Origin: Streptococcus constellatus subsp. constellatus
GTDB taxonomy: Bacteria; Bacillota; Bacilli; Lactobacillales; Streptococcaceae
Assembly (NCBI RefSeq): GCF_023167545.1
Contig: NZ_AP014647.1
Coordinates: forward strand, 186,001 to 250,000
Reading direction: 5' to 3'
DNA length: 64,000 bases
Position numbers and translations under genes: made by a program. Shown piece after piece: positions 7,847-19,723 of this stretch; positions within the stretch are counted from its first letter, which is position 1; each line of letters starts with the position of its first letter. Below the pieces are notes generated by a model. It saw nothing but the letters and a program-made list of their open reading frames with translations, ran no database searches and was not told the origin of the DNA.

Positions 7847-10121
7847 ACTTCATCGTTGGTACTTCAAGACTAGACTGGCTCAGATCAATAGTCAAGTAAT
7901 AGTCTGTATGATCACGGACGGTATGTTCAAAGTCAGTTGTGTAGAGAACGAGGCGGAGAGTATCGCCTGCTGCCATTTTATAGATAGTGGGTTGAAGTTC
8001 AAACGAAAATTCCATCCATTGGTCTGGTGTGACTTCTTCAACGGTTAGCAAATCAGTGCGATTTTGCAGGTTTAGGAATCCTTTGGTGATGACGCGGTGC
8101 GGTGTTTCCTTGAATGGCAATTCCATTAAATGATCGAGCATGTAAAAACGACCGTTGTCCATGACTTTTGGTGCAAGAACAGCAGGTAGAGGAAGAAGAC
8201 GCTTAGCTGAACTAATATCTAATAGTTGTGCAGAAATCAAGCCTTTGTCAATGCTTGATTTGAGTCGAAGGTTGAGTTTGACAGGACCGTTTAAGAACAA
8301 ATCCTTTTCTAGTAGCATATCAACTGTTACTTGATTGGCTTTTCCATCAAATAATTCATTTTTGAAGGTTTGATAGGTCTTGCTAAAGCGGTCGTAATCT
8401 TCTTGAGTATATTGATTTTTGATTTCTTGAGTGCTTTCACCCAGATTGAAATGAGTGTAGTGCTCTTGGTCGCCAAATGTTTCCAAAGACAGCCAACTTT
8501 GTGCTTGACGATTATCCTGCCAGATGACAGTTGGCAATTCAAACTGAGAATCGTATCCTAGCAATTTTTTGCTAAGAAGCGCATTCATGGACTCACGAAA
8601 GTCAATGGATTGCCAGTTATTCATATAGATATGGGCGCCATTGTGGAAGAAGAGGTGCTTTTTGATGTGTTCTGGTAGCGCGTGGAACATATTGTAGACA
8701 TTCAGCGGCTTGACATTCCAGTCTTGAGAGCCATGCGTAAAGACAACTTCAGCTTTGACTTTGTGCGCGTGAATCAGATAGTTCCTGTCATGCCAAAATT
8801 GATTATAATCACCCGTTTCGCGATCTAAATTTGCCTTTAATTCTGTTAGACGAGATTGGTATGCTGCATTGTGGCGGAGATTTTCACCTGCCAGAAGATT
8901 GCGTGAGTAAGTTAATTCTGTCAAAGAGTCAAAATCTTCACCAGGATAGCCCCCAGGACTTGTCACCAAACCATTTTCACGATAATAATTGTACCAAGAA
9001 GAAATGCCAGCTTCAGCAATAATGACCTCAAGACCATCTACGCCAGTTGTAGCTAGCCCATTTGACAGAGTTCCGAGGTAAGAGATTCCTGTTGTAGCAA
9101 CCTTCCCATTGGACCAAGTGGCTTTGATTTCTCGTTGTCTGGTATGGTCTGTGAAAGCACGACAGCGACCATTTAACCAATCAATAACATTTTTATAAGC
9201 CTCGATTTGATAATAATCTCCGCTCGTCATAAGACCGTCAGAGTCCTTTGTTCCCACACCTGATACATATAAATTAGCAAAACCACGAGGAAGAAGGTAG
9301 TCATTGAGTGTATAAGTTCCGATATGACCGAGTGTTTCTTCCGTTTGCTCAACTAATGTAGCTTGTCCTTGAGGTTCAACCAAGTGCAGTTCTGGGTCAT
9401 GAACAGTAATTTTTCCAGTTTCTTTTTTAATCAAGTCCACATTCATGTTATACAGAGCTTTGTCGCTAGCCTTATCATTCGTTCCTTGATGATAGGGACT
9501 AGCAGTCATAACCGCAGGAATTTGTCCGTCAAAACGAGGACGAATGATACTGACCTTAATCAAATCAGGTAGACTATCCTTATCAGTATCCACGCGCGAT
9601 TCTACATAAGCAACTTCACGGATAGCATTGTGACTGGTAAAAGTAGCTAAACTCTTTCCGTTGAAATAGTGATAGGTGTTGTCTTCGGGGATCAAGCCGT
9701 CGCTGATGAGTTTGTCAATCAAAAGATTACCATTTTTGGTGCGCGTATTGAGCAACTGATAGAGATTTTCAAGTAGGTTTCCATAGATAATGGGGAAATT
9801 TACGTTCTTTCGGAACTTTTCTACATCGTCAAAGTCAACAAATGGCACAAATTCTAGCAATTGAAAAGCAATCGTATAAAAAATTTTTGCTGTCAATTTC
9901 TGATTGGACGTAAAAAAGCTGAGTAAGTCTGTTTTTGAATTGGCAACCAAAGATTTTAAGGCATAGTCTGTATTTTTATAATTAAAAAAAGTTTTACGTA
10001 CAAAAGTCTCTAAATTTTCTTTATCAGAATACTCTTGGCGGAAAGAAAATCCAATGCTTTCCATTTCAGCTAGGATTTTTTCGCTTGTTTCTGGTGTATA
10101 ACTATACTGGTTGTAACGCAT
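7845..10121 (-). CDS. pepX: Xaa-Pro dipeptidyl-peptidase
   Basis: PepX releases Xaa-Pro dipeptides from peptide N-termini in the cytoplasm, helping use of proline-rich peptides. The 758-residue length and the start [10 protein letters not shown] match the lactic-acid-bacterial S15 family. The catalytic serine is in TGISYLGT at about residue 347, and the region around [11 protein letters not shown] and GAHIYMNNW is typical. The start has AAGGAG upstream on the minus strand. It stands alone, divergent from the aquaglyceroporin gene, an arrangement I know from other streptococci. Confidence 0.96.
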   Translation of the reverse strand: MRYNQYSYTPETSEKILAEMESIGFSFRQEYSDKENLETFVRKTFFNYKNTDYALKSLVANSKTDLLSFFTSNQKLTAKIFYTIAFQLLEFVPFVDFDDVEKFRKNVNFPIIYGNLLENLYQLLNTRTKNGNLLIDKLISDGLIPEDNTYHYFNGKSLATFTSHNAIREVAYVESRVDTDKDSLPDLIKVSIIRPRFDGQIPAVMTASPYHQGTNDKASDKALYNMNVDLIKKETGKITVHDPELHLVEPQGQATLVEQTEETLGHIGTYTLNDYLLPRGFANLYVSGVGTKDSDGLMTSGDYYQIEAYKNVIDWLNGRCRAFTDHTRQREIKATWSNGKVATTGISYLGTLSNGLATTGVDGLEVIIAEAGISSWYNYYRENGLVTSPGGYPGEDFDSLTELTYSRNLLAGENLRHNAAYQSRLTELKANLDRETGDYNQFWHDRNYLIHAHKVKAEVVFTHGSQDWNVKPLNVYNMFHALPEHIKKHLFFHNGAHIYMNNWQSIDFRESMNALLSKKLLGYDSQFELPTVIWQDNRQAQSWLSLETFGDQEHYTHFNLGESTQEIKNQYTQEDYDRFSKTYQTFKNELFDGKANQVTVDMLLEKDLFLNGPVKLNLRLKSSIDKGLISAQLLDISSAKRLLPLPAVLAPKVMDNGRFYMLDHLMELPFKETPHRVITKGFLNLQNRTDLLTVEEVTPDQWMEFSFELQPTIYKMAAGDTLRLVLYTTDFEHTVRDHTDYYLTIDLSQSSLEVPTMK

Positions 10122-10159
10122 ATTTTTACTCCTTTTTTACATTTTGTCAAAAAATAACC

Positions 10160-10188
10160 TTTACATTATCCATTGTAACTGATAAAAT
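10160..10188 (+). promoter_or_regulatory. Promoter of the aquaglyceroporin gene
   Basis: TTTACA (10160-10165), a 17-base spacer and TAAAAT (10183-10188) lie about 40 bases before the start codon, with AGAGGAG as ribosome binding site. Confidence 0.55.
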
Positions 10189-10229
10189 AGGATTTGTCTA
10201 AAATTTTTTAATGAAAGAGGAGAACAAAA

Positions 10230-11081
10230 ATGGACGTCACATGGATTGTGAAATATATTACAGAATTTCTTGGAACGGCAATTCTCATTATCTTGGGGAA
10301 CGGAGCTGTTGCCAATGTTGAGTTAAAGGGTACGAAAGGTCATCAAAGTGGCTGGTTAGTCATTGCAGTTGGTTACGGTATGGGGGTTATGATTCCTGCT
10401 CTTATGTTTGGAAATGTATCAGGAAACCATATCAATCCTGCTTTCACACTAGGACTTGCGATTAGCGGTTACTTCCCTTGGGTGCAAGTCGCACCTTACA
10501 TTATTGCACAGTTATTAGGAGCAATGTTTGGTCAAGCACTAGTAGTAGCAAGTCACCGCCCTTATTACTTACAAACAACCAATCCAAATGCTATTTTGGG
10601 TTCGTTCTCAACCATTGTGAATACAGATGATGGAAGCAAGCAATCACATGCTGCTTCTATGATAAATGGTTTTATCAATGAATTTATTGGATCGTTTGTG
10701 CTGTTCTTTGCGGCAATGGCGATGACCAAAAATTATTTTGGTGCAGAAGTTATCAAATACGCTGCAACTCGAGGAGTTGATGCAACACAACTTCAAGGAA
10801 AAGTTGCCATTGGATCCCACATCAATGCTGGTCTCGCTGTGGCTCATTTAGCGCTTGGTTTTCTTGTGATGGCATTGGTGACATCACTCGGTGGTCCTAC
10901 AGGTCCAGGTCTGAACCCTGCACGTGACTTAGGCCCACGTATTCTTCACTTCCTTCTTCCGAAATCAGTTCTTGGTGAACATAAAGGAGATTCAAAATGG
11001 TGGTATGCTTGGGTACCAGTCGTATCTCCGATTCTTGCCGGTATTGTTGCTGTGGCACTTTACAAGTTGATTTATGGATAA
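10230..11081 (+). CDS. glpF: Aquaporin / glycerol facilitator (MIP family)
   Basis: This 283-residue channel has six transmembrane segments and the two signature half-helices: HINPAFTLG near residue 69 and GLNPARDLGPR near 229. The aspartate after the second NPA motif (NPARD) is usual for glycerol-conducting members, so glycerol, and perhaps water or dihydroxyacetone, is the likely cargo. It has an extended loop between segments 3 and 4 (PYYLQTTNPN to NTDDGSKQS). It is a single-gene unit with its own promoter and terminator. Confidence 0.9.
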   Translation: MDVTWIVKYITEFLGTAILIILGNGAVANVELKGTKGHQSGWLVIAVGYGMGVMIPALMFGNVSGNHINPAFTLGLAISGYFPWVQVAPYIIAQLLGAMFGQALVVASHRPYYLQTTNPNAILGSFSTIVNTDDGSKQSHAASMINGFINEFIGSFVLFFAAMAMTKNYFGAEVIKYAATRGVDATQLQGKVAIGSHINAGLAVAHLALGFLVMALVTSLGGPTGPGLNPARDLGPRILHFLLPKSVLGEHKGDSKWWYAWVPVVSPILAGIVAVALYKLIYG

Positions 11082-11096
11082 TCCGTAAAAATGAAG

Positions 11097-11120
11097 AACG
11101 GTTCTTGCGAGCCGTTTTTT
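11097..11120 (+). terminator. Rho-independent terminator after glpF
   Basis: An 8-bp stem AACGGTTC / GAGCCGTT (one G-T pair) and a 4-nt loop are followed by TTTT. Confidence 0.75.
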
Positions 11121-11217
11121 GATGGGCAAGCGACAGATTGAGCTAAAAATGGGAAAGTGACTAGACGCTTACTGAGTGAAAATGTTATACTGGCAGGTTA
11201 GAGATAACAAATGTAAT

Positions 11218-11398
11218 GAGTTTGAGACCAAAATGTTTCAGCCTCTTACAATATATATTATTTTTACAACGAAACGCAGTGGTTGACTGGTAGTTCTAAA
11301 TTCTTGCTGTGTGAAAAATGACAACAAAGTTAGTCATTATGCGGGAGTGAGAAGGCAAAATCGTTTTTTGCGAAATACCGATTTTGTCCTGCTCCCAT
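11218..11398. repeat. Composite hairpin repeat between glpF and a membrane-protein gene
   Basis: A degenerate left hairpin (GAGTTTGAGAC to GTTTCAGCCTC, 11218-11249) and a right hairpin (about 11342-11398) frame some 100 bases of non-coding sequence. The right hairpin has arms GGGAGTGAGAAGGCAAAATCG and CGATTTTGTCCTGCTCCC around TTTTTTGCGAAATAC. A segment of the right hairpin (CGAAATACnGA, TTTTGTCC) recurs at 28644-28692, so this is a dispersed repeat and not a gene-specific signal. A possible -10 TATACT near 11187 lies before it. The 338-base gap holds no gene. Confidence 0.5.
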
Positions 11399-11419
11399 CT
11401 TTTATTTGGGAGAGATGAG

Positions 11420-12685
11420 ATGGAATTAGATAGATTAAGTGGCAGACGGACACTGTTATTCGGCATTTTGGCGATTCTTTTTGGAGTCATTATTATCGCA
11501 AATGGTGTTGATGTTACAAAATTCGCTCTAGATTTATTAGGTATCTACTTTATATTTGTCGGAGTTAGCAACCTCTTCTTTCGTTTTTTAGTCAAGAAGA
11601 ATCGTATTAGTCTAAGCTCTGCTTTTTTTCATGTTCTTGTAGGACTGGTTGTTGGCTTTTTCAACCGTGCCAGTAATTTGCCGGTCAATATTATCATTAT
11701 TATATTAGGTTGTTATCAGTTGTGTACGGCGGCAGTTTATGGTATTACTTATCTTCTTTATCGTCAAAATAAATTAAAAGGTGGTTTTCGCTATTTTTTT
11801 GATACCGTACTTTATGGAGGAATTGGTTTAACAACCATTTTTTCACCCAGTACAGATGGGCGTTTACAATTTTTGATCGTTGGTATTTACCTGATATTGT
11901 TAGGCTTTTCCAATGTTCGTGATGGTGCTTTTTTCAATACAGATTTGGAACAAAAACAGCTTTGGCGCCGTATTCGGATTAATCTGCCTGTCATTATTGC
12001 CGCCTTTTTTCCAGCAGAGCAATTGAATCGTTTCAATCATTTGTTGCAGGGTGAAAAACGAGGTCACCAAAAAGTTTACAGCCGTATTCAAAATGATCAA
12101 AAGTCGGTTGACTTAGAAGTGCTCGTTCATACATCGGATCAAAATCTTTTTGGGATGATTGGGCATGTTGATATTTGTTATCAAGGAAAAGTTATTTCTT
12201 ATGGCAGTTATGATGTCTTTTCAGAGCGTTTATTTGGTACGATCGGAGATGGTGTTTTGTTTAAAGTGGATAAAGATGCTTATATTGAACTGTGTAAGCA
12301 AGAAAGCAAGAAAACCTTGTTTGGCTATGGTTTATATTTGACGGATGAGCAGAAGATCGCTGTGGAGAAACGCTTGGCTGAAATTGATGAACTACTGGCA
12401 GTGTGGAATCCATCGGCTGAGTTAAAAAATAATGACCATACATATGCTTATAAATTGAAGCATGGATTAGGAGCTCAATTATATAAGTTTAAAACGAGTC
12501 GTTTTAAAACCTATTTTGTCTTGTCTACTAATTGTTGCTTGCTTGCAGATAGTATCATTGGACAAGCTGGAACAGCCATTTTAGATATGCGTGGGATTAT
12601 TACTCCGGGAACTTATCAATCTTACCTTCAATATGAATTTGAGTCAGCGAATGATTTAGTAGTGGCGCAAAATATTTATCAGTAA
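11420..12685 (+). CDS. Membrane protein with N-terminal HdeD/DUF308-like region
   Basis: The 421-residue protein has about six hydrophobic segments in residues 8-175, arranged as short paired helices like DUF308/HdeD proteins. A soluble C-terminal half of about 240 residues has repeated Gly-containing strands (FGMIGHVDICYQGKVISYGSYD, LFGTIGDGVLF). I do not recognise the C-terminal domain with certainty; it recalls DUF4105-like lipocalin or cysteine-peptidase-like folds. The ATG at 11420 follows GGGAGAGATGAG. An in-frame start at 11384 falls inside the repeat hairpin and is unlikely. Function unknown. Confidence 0.72.
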   Translation: MELDRLSGRRTLLFGILAILFGVIIIANGVDVTKFALDLLGIYFIFVGVSNLFFRFLVKKNRISLSSAFFHVLVGLVVGFFNRASNLPVNIIIIILGCYQLCTAAVYGITYLLYRQNKLKGGFRYFFDTVLYGGIGLTTIFSPSTDGRLQFLIVGIYLILLGFSNVRDGAFFNTDLEQKQLWRRIRINLPVIIAAFFPAEQLNRFNHLLQGEKRGHQKVYSRIQNDQKSVDLEVLVHTSDQNLFGMIGHVDICYQGKVISYGSYDVFSERLFGTIGDGVLFKVDKDAYIELCKQESKKTLFGYGLYLTDEQKIAVEKRLAEIDELLAVWNPSAELKNNDHTYAYKLKHGLGAQLYKFKTSRFKTYFVLSTNCCLLADSIIGQAGTAILDMRGIITPGTYQSYLQYEFESANDLVVAQNIYQ

Positions 12686-12717
12686 TAGTACAATTTTTTC
12701 TATTTGAACATAAATAT

Positions 12718-12746
12718 TTGTAAAATATACAAAAATTATTTAAAAT
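12718..12746 (+). promoter_or_regulatory. Possible promoter of cppA
   Basis: TTGTAA (12718-12723), 17 bases and TAAAAT (12741-12746) lie just ahead of GGAGG and the cppA start. The transcript leader would be very short, so this is tentative. Confidence 0.35.
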
Positions 12747-12766
12747 AGAAAGGCTTGGAGGAAGTT

Positions 12767-13507
12767 ATGCATTCAACAAATAAAATTGTAAATACGATAC
12801 CAGTATTAAAAATCAATAATCGGAAAAACAATCTTGCCTTTTATTGTCAAACTTTAGGGATGAAAGATCTGTTAGAAGAAGGAGCTTTTGTCAGTCTTGG
12901 AGATCAAACAAAGGTTGAAAAATTACAGCTAGAAGAGTCACCCAGTATGCGGACTCGCAAAGTTGTAGGAACAAAGAAATTAGCTAAAATTATTATCAAA
13001 GTAGCCAATCCACGAGAAATTGAAGCACTTTTAGCGCGTGGCAATAAGATTGATACGCTGTATCAAGGGAAAAATGGTTATGCCTTTGAAGCAAGCTCTC
13101 CAGAAGGAGATAAGTTTTTATTGCATAGTGAGGAAGACTGGACGACTTTGGATAGAATGCTGATAGTCCCAGCATTTGAGCCGCTAGAGGATTTTATTGG
13201 ACTTAGTCAATTTACCATAGAGCAAATTCAGATTAACGTTCTAGATGAGGAAAAGGCAGTCACTTTTTATCGGGAATGGCTAGAAAATCAGTCTATTCTA
13301 GCATTCTCACAAGCAGATGGGCCAGATTTGGTGACAGAGAGCAGTCAAACTTGGGACTTGGCAATGTTTAAATTTACCGTTGAACAGTTCGACGTAGCAG
13401 CTTTGCAAACCTTATTTCAAGGAAGAGAAAATTTTATACCTAAATCGGGTAAATTTTTCTTAACAAAAGATGACAGCCAGATTGAAGTTTGGATTGAAGC
13501 AGTATGA
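12767..13507 (+). CDS. cppA: CppA family protein (glyoxalase-fold)
   Basis: The 246-residue protein has two glyoxalase/VOC-like halves and matches the streptococcal CppA family. CppA was named as a putative complement-C3-degrading proteinase, a function that is not well established. Visible features are the N-terminal TIPVLKINNRKNNLAFYCQTLGM, the family block EESPSMRTRKVVGTKKL, and NGYAFEASSPEGDKFLLH. The ATG at 12767 is 5 bases after GGAGG; an upstream TTG at 12755 is inside that site. Its stop overlaps the next start (ATGA), so it is translationally coupled to the serine hydrolase. Confidence 0.85.
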   Translation: MHSTNKIVNTIPVLKINNRKNNLAFYCQTLGMKDLLEEGAFVSLGDQTKVEKLQLEESPSMRTRKVVGTKKLAKIIIKVANPREIEALLARGNKIDTLYQGKNGYAFEASSPEGDKFLLHSEEDWTTLDRMLIVPAFEPLEDFIGLSQFTIEQIQINVLDEEKAVTFYREWLENQSILAFSQADGPDLVTESSQTWDLAMFKFTVEQFDVAALQTLFQGRENFIPKSGKFFLTKDDSQIEVWIEAV

Positions 13508-14439
13508 GTTTGAATAAGATTCTCTCAAAAGTCGAACAGCAGATATTGCAGCAAATCTATCCTGGAGCTAGCTTAGCTTTATATGCTCATGGAAAGTGGC
13601 AAGAATACTATTTTGGTGAGAGCAATCCTGAACAGGGTGAGAAAAGTCGGGCGGGATTATTGTATGACTTGGCAAGCGTCAGTAAGGTTGTGGGTGTCGG
13701 AACGATACTTGCTTTCTTGGTGGATCAGCAAGCTGTTGATCTTAATCAGCCTTTGACGAATTACTACCCAGCTTTTCAGGATGATTCTGTCACGGTGAGG
13801 CAGCTAGCCACTCACACATCAGGGGTCGATCCTTTTATTCCCAATCGTAATAAACTCAATGCCACAGAATTAACGGATGCCTTGAATCATTTGACAGTAC
13901 TAGACGACAAGAGTTTTCGTTATACAGATGTGAATTTCTTGTTGTTAGGGTTTATGTTGGAAGAAATCTTTGGTCAATCTTTGACTGACATATTTAAGCA
14001 GAAGATTTTTCAACCATGGAATATGAAAAAAACAGTCTTTGGACCTGTCGCACAGGCAGTTCCGACTGTTCGTGGTGTAAAAGCAGGAATTGTACATGAC
14101 CCAAAAGCGCGTGTATTGGGCAGACATGCAGGGAGTGCGGGTCTGTTTTCTACTGTTCAAGATTTAGAAATATTTTTGGAACATTATTTGCAGGATGATT
14201 TCGCAGCAATCTTGACGCAAAATTTTTCAAGAGAAGTTGGGAAAAAGCGCAGTCTTGCTTGGGATTTAGATGGAGAATGGTTGCAACACACAGGTTATAC
14301 AGGAACGTTTATTATGCTTAATCGTGCGCAGCAGAAAGCAGTTATTTTTCTTTCCAATCGGACGTATGAGAAGGATGAACGTGAGCAGTGGATTTTAGAA
14401 CGCAATAAGCTCATGGATTTTATAAAACAAGAACTGTAA
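13504..14439 (+). CDS. Serine hydrolase, beta-lactamase class C / DD-peptidase-like family
   Basis: The 311-residue protein belongs to the PF00144 group of penicillin-recognising hydrolases. The active-site SxxK is S58-V-S-K61 (LASVSKVVG), the YxN-type motif is YTDVNF near residue 140, and HTGYTG near residue 261 stands in for KTG. There is no signal peptide, so it is probably cytoplasmic, and the substrate is unknown (a peptide or ester). It overlaps cppA by 4 bases. Role inferred from family only. Confidence 0.85.
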   Translation: MSLNKILSKVEQQILQQIYPGASLALYAHGKWQEYYFGESNPEQGEKSRAGLLYDLASVSKVVGVGTILAFLVDQQAVDLNQPLTNYYPAFQDDSVTVRQLATHTSGVDPFIPNRNKLNATELTDALNHLTVLDDKSFRYTDVNFLLLGFMLEEIFGQSLTDIFKQKIFQPWNMKKTVFGPVAQAVPTVRGVKAGIVHDPKARVLGRHAGSAGLFSTVQDLEIFLEHYLQDDFAAILTQNFSREVGKKRSLAWDLDGEWLQHTGYTGTFIMLNRAQQKAVIFLSNRTYEKDEREQWILERNKLMDFIKQEL

Positions 14440-14458
14440 AAATAAAGACAGTAGGAGT

Positions 14459-14485
14459 AAGAGCTGGGTTTCCTGCTCTTTTTCG
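14459..14485 (+). terminator. Rho-independent terminator
   Basis: The stem AAGAGC / GCTCTT with a partly paired GGG/CCT inner region is followed by TTTTC, after the serine hydrolase gene. Confidence 0.65.
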
Positions 14486-14604
14486 CTGTTTTAAGGGTTG
14501 AAATAAATTAGTTTGTAATATAAAAGGAATTGAAAAATAACGATCGCTTTTTTCTCTGAATTATATTAAAATAATAGATGAAGTATGTGATATAGAGAGA
14601 GACT

Positions 14605-15483
14605 ATGACGAAAAAAGTAGGTGTCGGTCGGGCACACAGTAAAATTATTTTGATAGGGGAACATGCTGTTGTATATGGTTACCCTGCGTTAGCCTTGCCT
14701 TTAAATAATATCGAAGTGACTTGTCGTATTCTACCGTCAAATCATACGTGGGTTTTATACGAGGAAGATACCCTCTCTATGGCGGTTTTTGCTTCTTTAG
14801 AATTTTTAGGGATACAAGAGGCTGATATTCGGTGCGAGATTGAATCAATGGTACCTGAAAAGCGGGGAATGGGTTCTTCGGCAGCAGTGAGCATTGCTGC
14901 GATTCGAGCTGTCTTTGACTATTATGAGCAAGATTTAGATAAAGAAACTCTTGAGATTTTAGCGAATCGAGCGGAGATGATTGCCCACATGAATCCGAGT
15001 GGATTGGATGCGAAGACTTGCTTGAGCGATCGTGCTATTAAATTTATCAAAAATGTTGGTTTTTCAGAGTTCGAGACGAATCTTGGAGCTTATCTTGTGA
15101 TAGCAGATACAGGGATTTATGGGCATACACGCGAAGCGATTCAAAAGGTGGAAAGTATTGGAAGAAGGGCTTTGCCACATTTGCATCAGCTTGGTAAATT
15201 GACGAATGAAGTTGAAGCGGCGTTGAAAATTAAAGATTTAGAAGCAATTGGTATGGCTATGTCAGAAGCTCATCTAAGCCTAAAAAGTTTAGGTGTTAGT
15301 TGCTCAGAAGCAGATAAACTGGTTTCCATAGCGCAAGCAAATGGAGCAGTTGGTGCGAAAATGAGCGGTGGTGGTCTTGGCGGTTGCATCATTGCTCTAG
15401 TGGCTAACAAAGAAAAAGCTAGTTGGCTATCCCAGTTATTGAGAGAGAAAGGAGCGGTGCATACATGGATCGAAAGTCTGTAA
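14605..15483 (+). CDS. mvk: Mevalonate kinase
   Basis: The enzyme phosphorylates mevalonate to 5-phosphomevalonate, the third step from acetyl-CoA toward isopentenyl diphosphate. The 292-residue GHMP kinase has the N-terminal substrate motif KIILIGEHAVVYGYPA, the nucleotide loop PEKRGMGSSAAVS near residue 88, and the C-terminal GAKMSGGGLGGC. It leads a four-gene operon. The next gene starts inside its last 19 bases. Confidence 0.95.
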   Translation: MTKKVGVGRAHSKIILIGEHAVVYGYPALALPLNNIEVTCRILPSNHTWVLYEEDTLSMAVFASLEFLGIQEADIRCEIESMVPEKRGMGSSAAVSIAAIRAVFDYYEQDLDKETLEILANRAEMIAHMNPSGLDAKTCLSDRAIKFIKNVGFSEFETNLGAYLVIADTGIYGHTREAIQKVESIGRRALPHLHQLGKLTNEVEAALKIKDLEAIGMAMSEAHLSLKSLGVSCSEADKLVSIAQANGAVGAKMSGGGLGGCIIALVANKEKASWLSQLLREKGAVHTWIESL

Positions 15484-16401
15484 ACGTGCGGTCTTATGCC
15501 AATATTGCCATTATCAAATATTGGGGTAAGAAAGATACTGCTAAGATGATTCCTGCGACGAGCAGCATTTCTTTGACCTTGGAAAATATGTACACAGAAA
15601 CGAGCTTATCAAGTTTGCCGGTCAGTGCCCAGTCAGATGAATTTTACATCAATGGTATTTTGCAAGATCAAACTGAACACAAAAAAATGGGTGAAATCAT
15701 AGATCGTTTCCGTCCTGCAGGATCTGGGTTTGTGCGAATTGATACAAAAAATAATATGCCGACAGCAGCAGGGTTATCTTCTAGTTCAAGCGGTTTATCT
15801 GCCCTCGTTAAGGCATGCAATGAATTTTTTGGACTACACTTGTCCACAAAACAACTGGCGCAAAAAGCAAAATTAGCTTCTGGCTCGTCTTCGCGGAGTT
15901 TTTATGGTCCAATTTCGGCTTGGGACAAAGATAGTGGTGAAATTTATCCAGTAAAGACGGATTTGAAATTAGCCATGATTATGTTGGTCTTATATGATCA
16001 GAAAAAGCCTATTTCGAGTCGTGAAGGTATGAAACGGTGTGCAGAAACTTCAACAATATTTGATGATTGGGTGAGACAGTCAGAAGAAGATTACAAAGCT
16101 ATGCTGATTTATCTTTCTAACAATCATTTTTCTAAAATTGGAGAACTAACAGAAAAAAATGCGCTTGCCATGCATGCTACCACTCAGACTGCAAGCCCTC
16201 CTTTTTCTTATTTGACCGAGAAAAGTTATGAAGCAATGGATTTTGTTAAGCAATTACGAAGTGAGGGAGAGCGCTGCTATTTCACCATGGATGCAGGACC
16301 AAATGTAAAAGTTTTGTGTTTAGAAGAAGATTTGGAACACTTAGTACCAATATTTGCTGAAAAATATCATCTCATTGTTTCTAAAACGAAGGAATTACCA
16401 G

Positions 16402-16409
<8 letters not shown>
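15465..16409 (+). CDS. mvaD: Diphosphomevalonate decarboxylase
   Basis: This enzyme converts mevalonate diphosphate to isopentenyl diphosphate with ATP hydrolysis and CO2 release. The 314-residue sequence has the family's N-terminal ANIAIIKYWGKKD, the GHMP loop PTAAGLSSSSSGLSAL near residue 100, and TMDAGPNVK near the C-terminus. I chose the ATG at 15465 (MDRKSVNVRSYAN), with AAGGAG 10 bases upstream, which overlaps the end of mvk. A longer frame from 15423 would be unusual for the family. Confidence 0.95.
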
Positions 16410-18439
<2,030 letters not shown>

Positions 18440-18441
18440 GC

Positions 18442-19722
18442 TTATGATTTTTGACGAAAGTCTTCTAAAATTTCTTGCGCTCTTTTGAGACTAAAATTTT
18501 TCTCGGAAATGAGTTGAGAAACCAAAGGAGAGATTTCTGTGTCTTGAGCTCCGGCTAAAAGAGCGAGAGATTTAGCTTGCAGTTTCATGTGACCCTGCTG
18601 AATGCCGGTGCTGACCAGTGCTTTCAAAGCCGCAAAGTTTTGTGCTAAACCAATAGACGCAATGATACTGGCTAACTCTTTGGCGGTTGGTTGGTTTAGC
18701 AAGTCAAAGCTAACTTCTACTGTAGGATTGAGTCCGATGGAACCGCCTTTTGTAGCGATGGGAAGTGGAAGAGTAATCTCTCCGTAGAGTGTTTGAGTAG
18801 CTTCCTTGATGGACCAAGTCGTCAATCCTTGATAAGTTCCATTTCTGCTAGCATAGGCATGTGCGCCCGCTTCAATTGCCCGCCAGTCATTTCCTGTTGC
18901 CAGTACGACGGCGTCAATCCCATTGAAGATTCCTTTGTTGTGGGTGCTGGCGCGATAAGGATCTTGCTTGGCAAATTGGCTTGCTAACACTATTTTCTTA
19001 GCAATATCAAGGGCTTCTGACTTATTTCGGTCGAGAAAACGGATATCAATTTCACAGGTGGCAGTTACTAAGGCTTCCGTCGCATAATTTGATAAAATTG
19101 CCATCAAACTTTTACCACCAGATAACTCTTCTAATGGTGATTTTAATGCTTCTAGCATGGTATTGAGGATATTGGCTCCCATAGCTTCTTGGGTGTCAAC
19201 TGTTAGGTAGACGATTAGAAATTCAGCTTCACCATTTAGGTATTCCGCATGCAAATGGCGTGCTCCACCTCCACGTTTGACAATTGATGGATGGGCTTGA
19301 TTTGCCAATTCTAGTAACTTTTGCTTCTTTTCCTGAATGTTGTTTATGGCATTTTTAATATCTGGCACATGACAGAGGGCAACTTGTCCAATCATTTGGC
19401 GATTGTGAATGGTTGTTTTGAAGCCTCCAGAACGTTTAATCATTTTTGCTGCAAAGCTGGCAGCCGCAACGACAGAAGGTTCTTCTGTTACAAAAGGAAC
19501 TTGATAAACTTGTCCGTCTACCATGACATCGGGAACGAAAGCGTAAGGAAGGGCAAAGGTTCCGATGACATTTTCGCTCATTTGATCAGCCGTTGAAAGA
19601 GGAAGTGTGTGATTATATTCAAGGTTTGCTTGATTGTTTTCGGTTAGCAAGTGATAATCTTGCAGGAACTTTAATCGTTCTTGTAGCGATTTTTTAGAAA
19701 AACCTGTCCAACTTAACTTCAT
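18442..19722 (-). CDS. mvaA: Hydroxymethylglutaryl-CoA reductase, class II
   Basis: The enzyme reduces HMG-CoA to mevalonate, the committing step of the pathway. The 426-residue sequence is of the bacterial class II type, with NVIGTFALPYAFVPDVMVDG, EEPSVVAAAS, MGANILNTMLE and NKGIFNGIDAVVLATGNDWRA. The ATG at 19722 lies one base past the mvaS stop, with AAGGTGG inside the mvaS end as ribosome binding site. The longer frame from 19764 would overlap mvaS and is rejected. It forms an operon with mvaS, convergent with the mvk operon. Confidence 0.95.
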   Translation of the reverse strand: MKLSWTGFSKKSLQERLKFLQDYHLLTENNQANLEYNHTLPLSTADQMSENVIGTFALPYAFVPDVMVDGQVYQVPFVTEEPSVVAAASFAAKMIKRSGGFKTTIHNRQMIGQVALCHVPDIKNAINNIQEKKQKLLELANQAHPSIVKRGGGARHLHAEYLNGEAEFLIVYLTVDTQEAMGANILNTMLEALKSPLEELSGGKSLMAILSNYATEALVTATCEIDIRFLDRNKSEALDIAKKIVLASQFAKQDPYRASTHNKGIFNGIDAVVLATGNDWRAIEAGAHAYASRNGTYQGLTTWSIKEATQTLYGEITLPLPIATKGGSIGLNPTVEVSFDLLNQPTAKELASIIASIGLAQNFAALKALVSTGIQQGHMKLQAKSLALLAGAQDTEISPLVSQLISEKNFSLKRAQEILEDFRQKS

Positions 19723-19723
19723 G

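Noticed and set aside
7782..8048. Plus-strand 88-codon frame after the antitoxin gene
   Set aside because: It crosses a terminator and is antisense to pepX.
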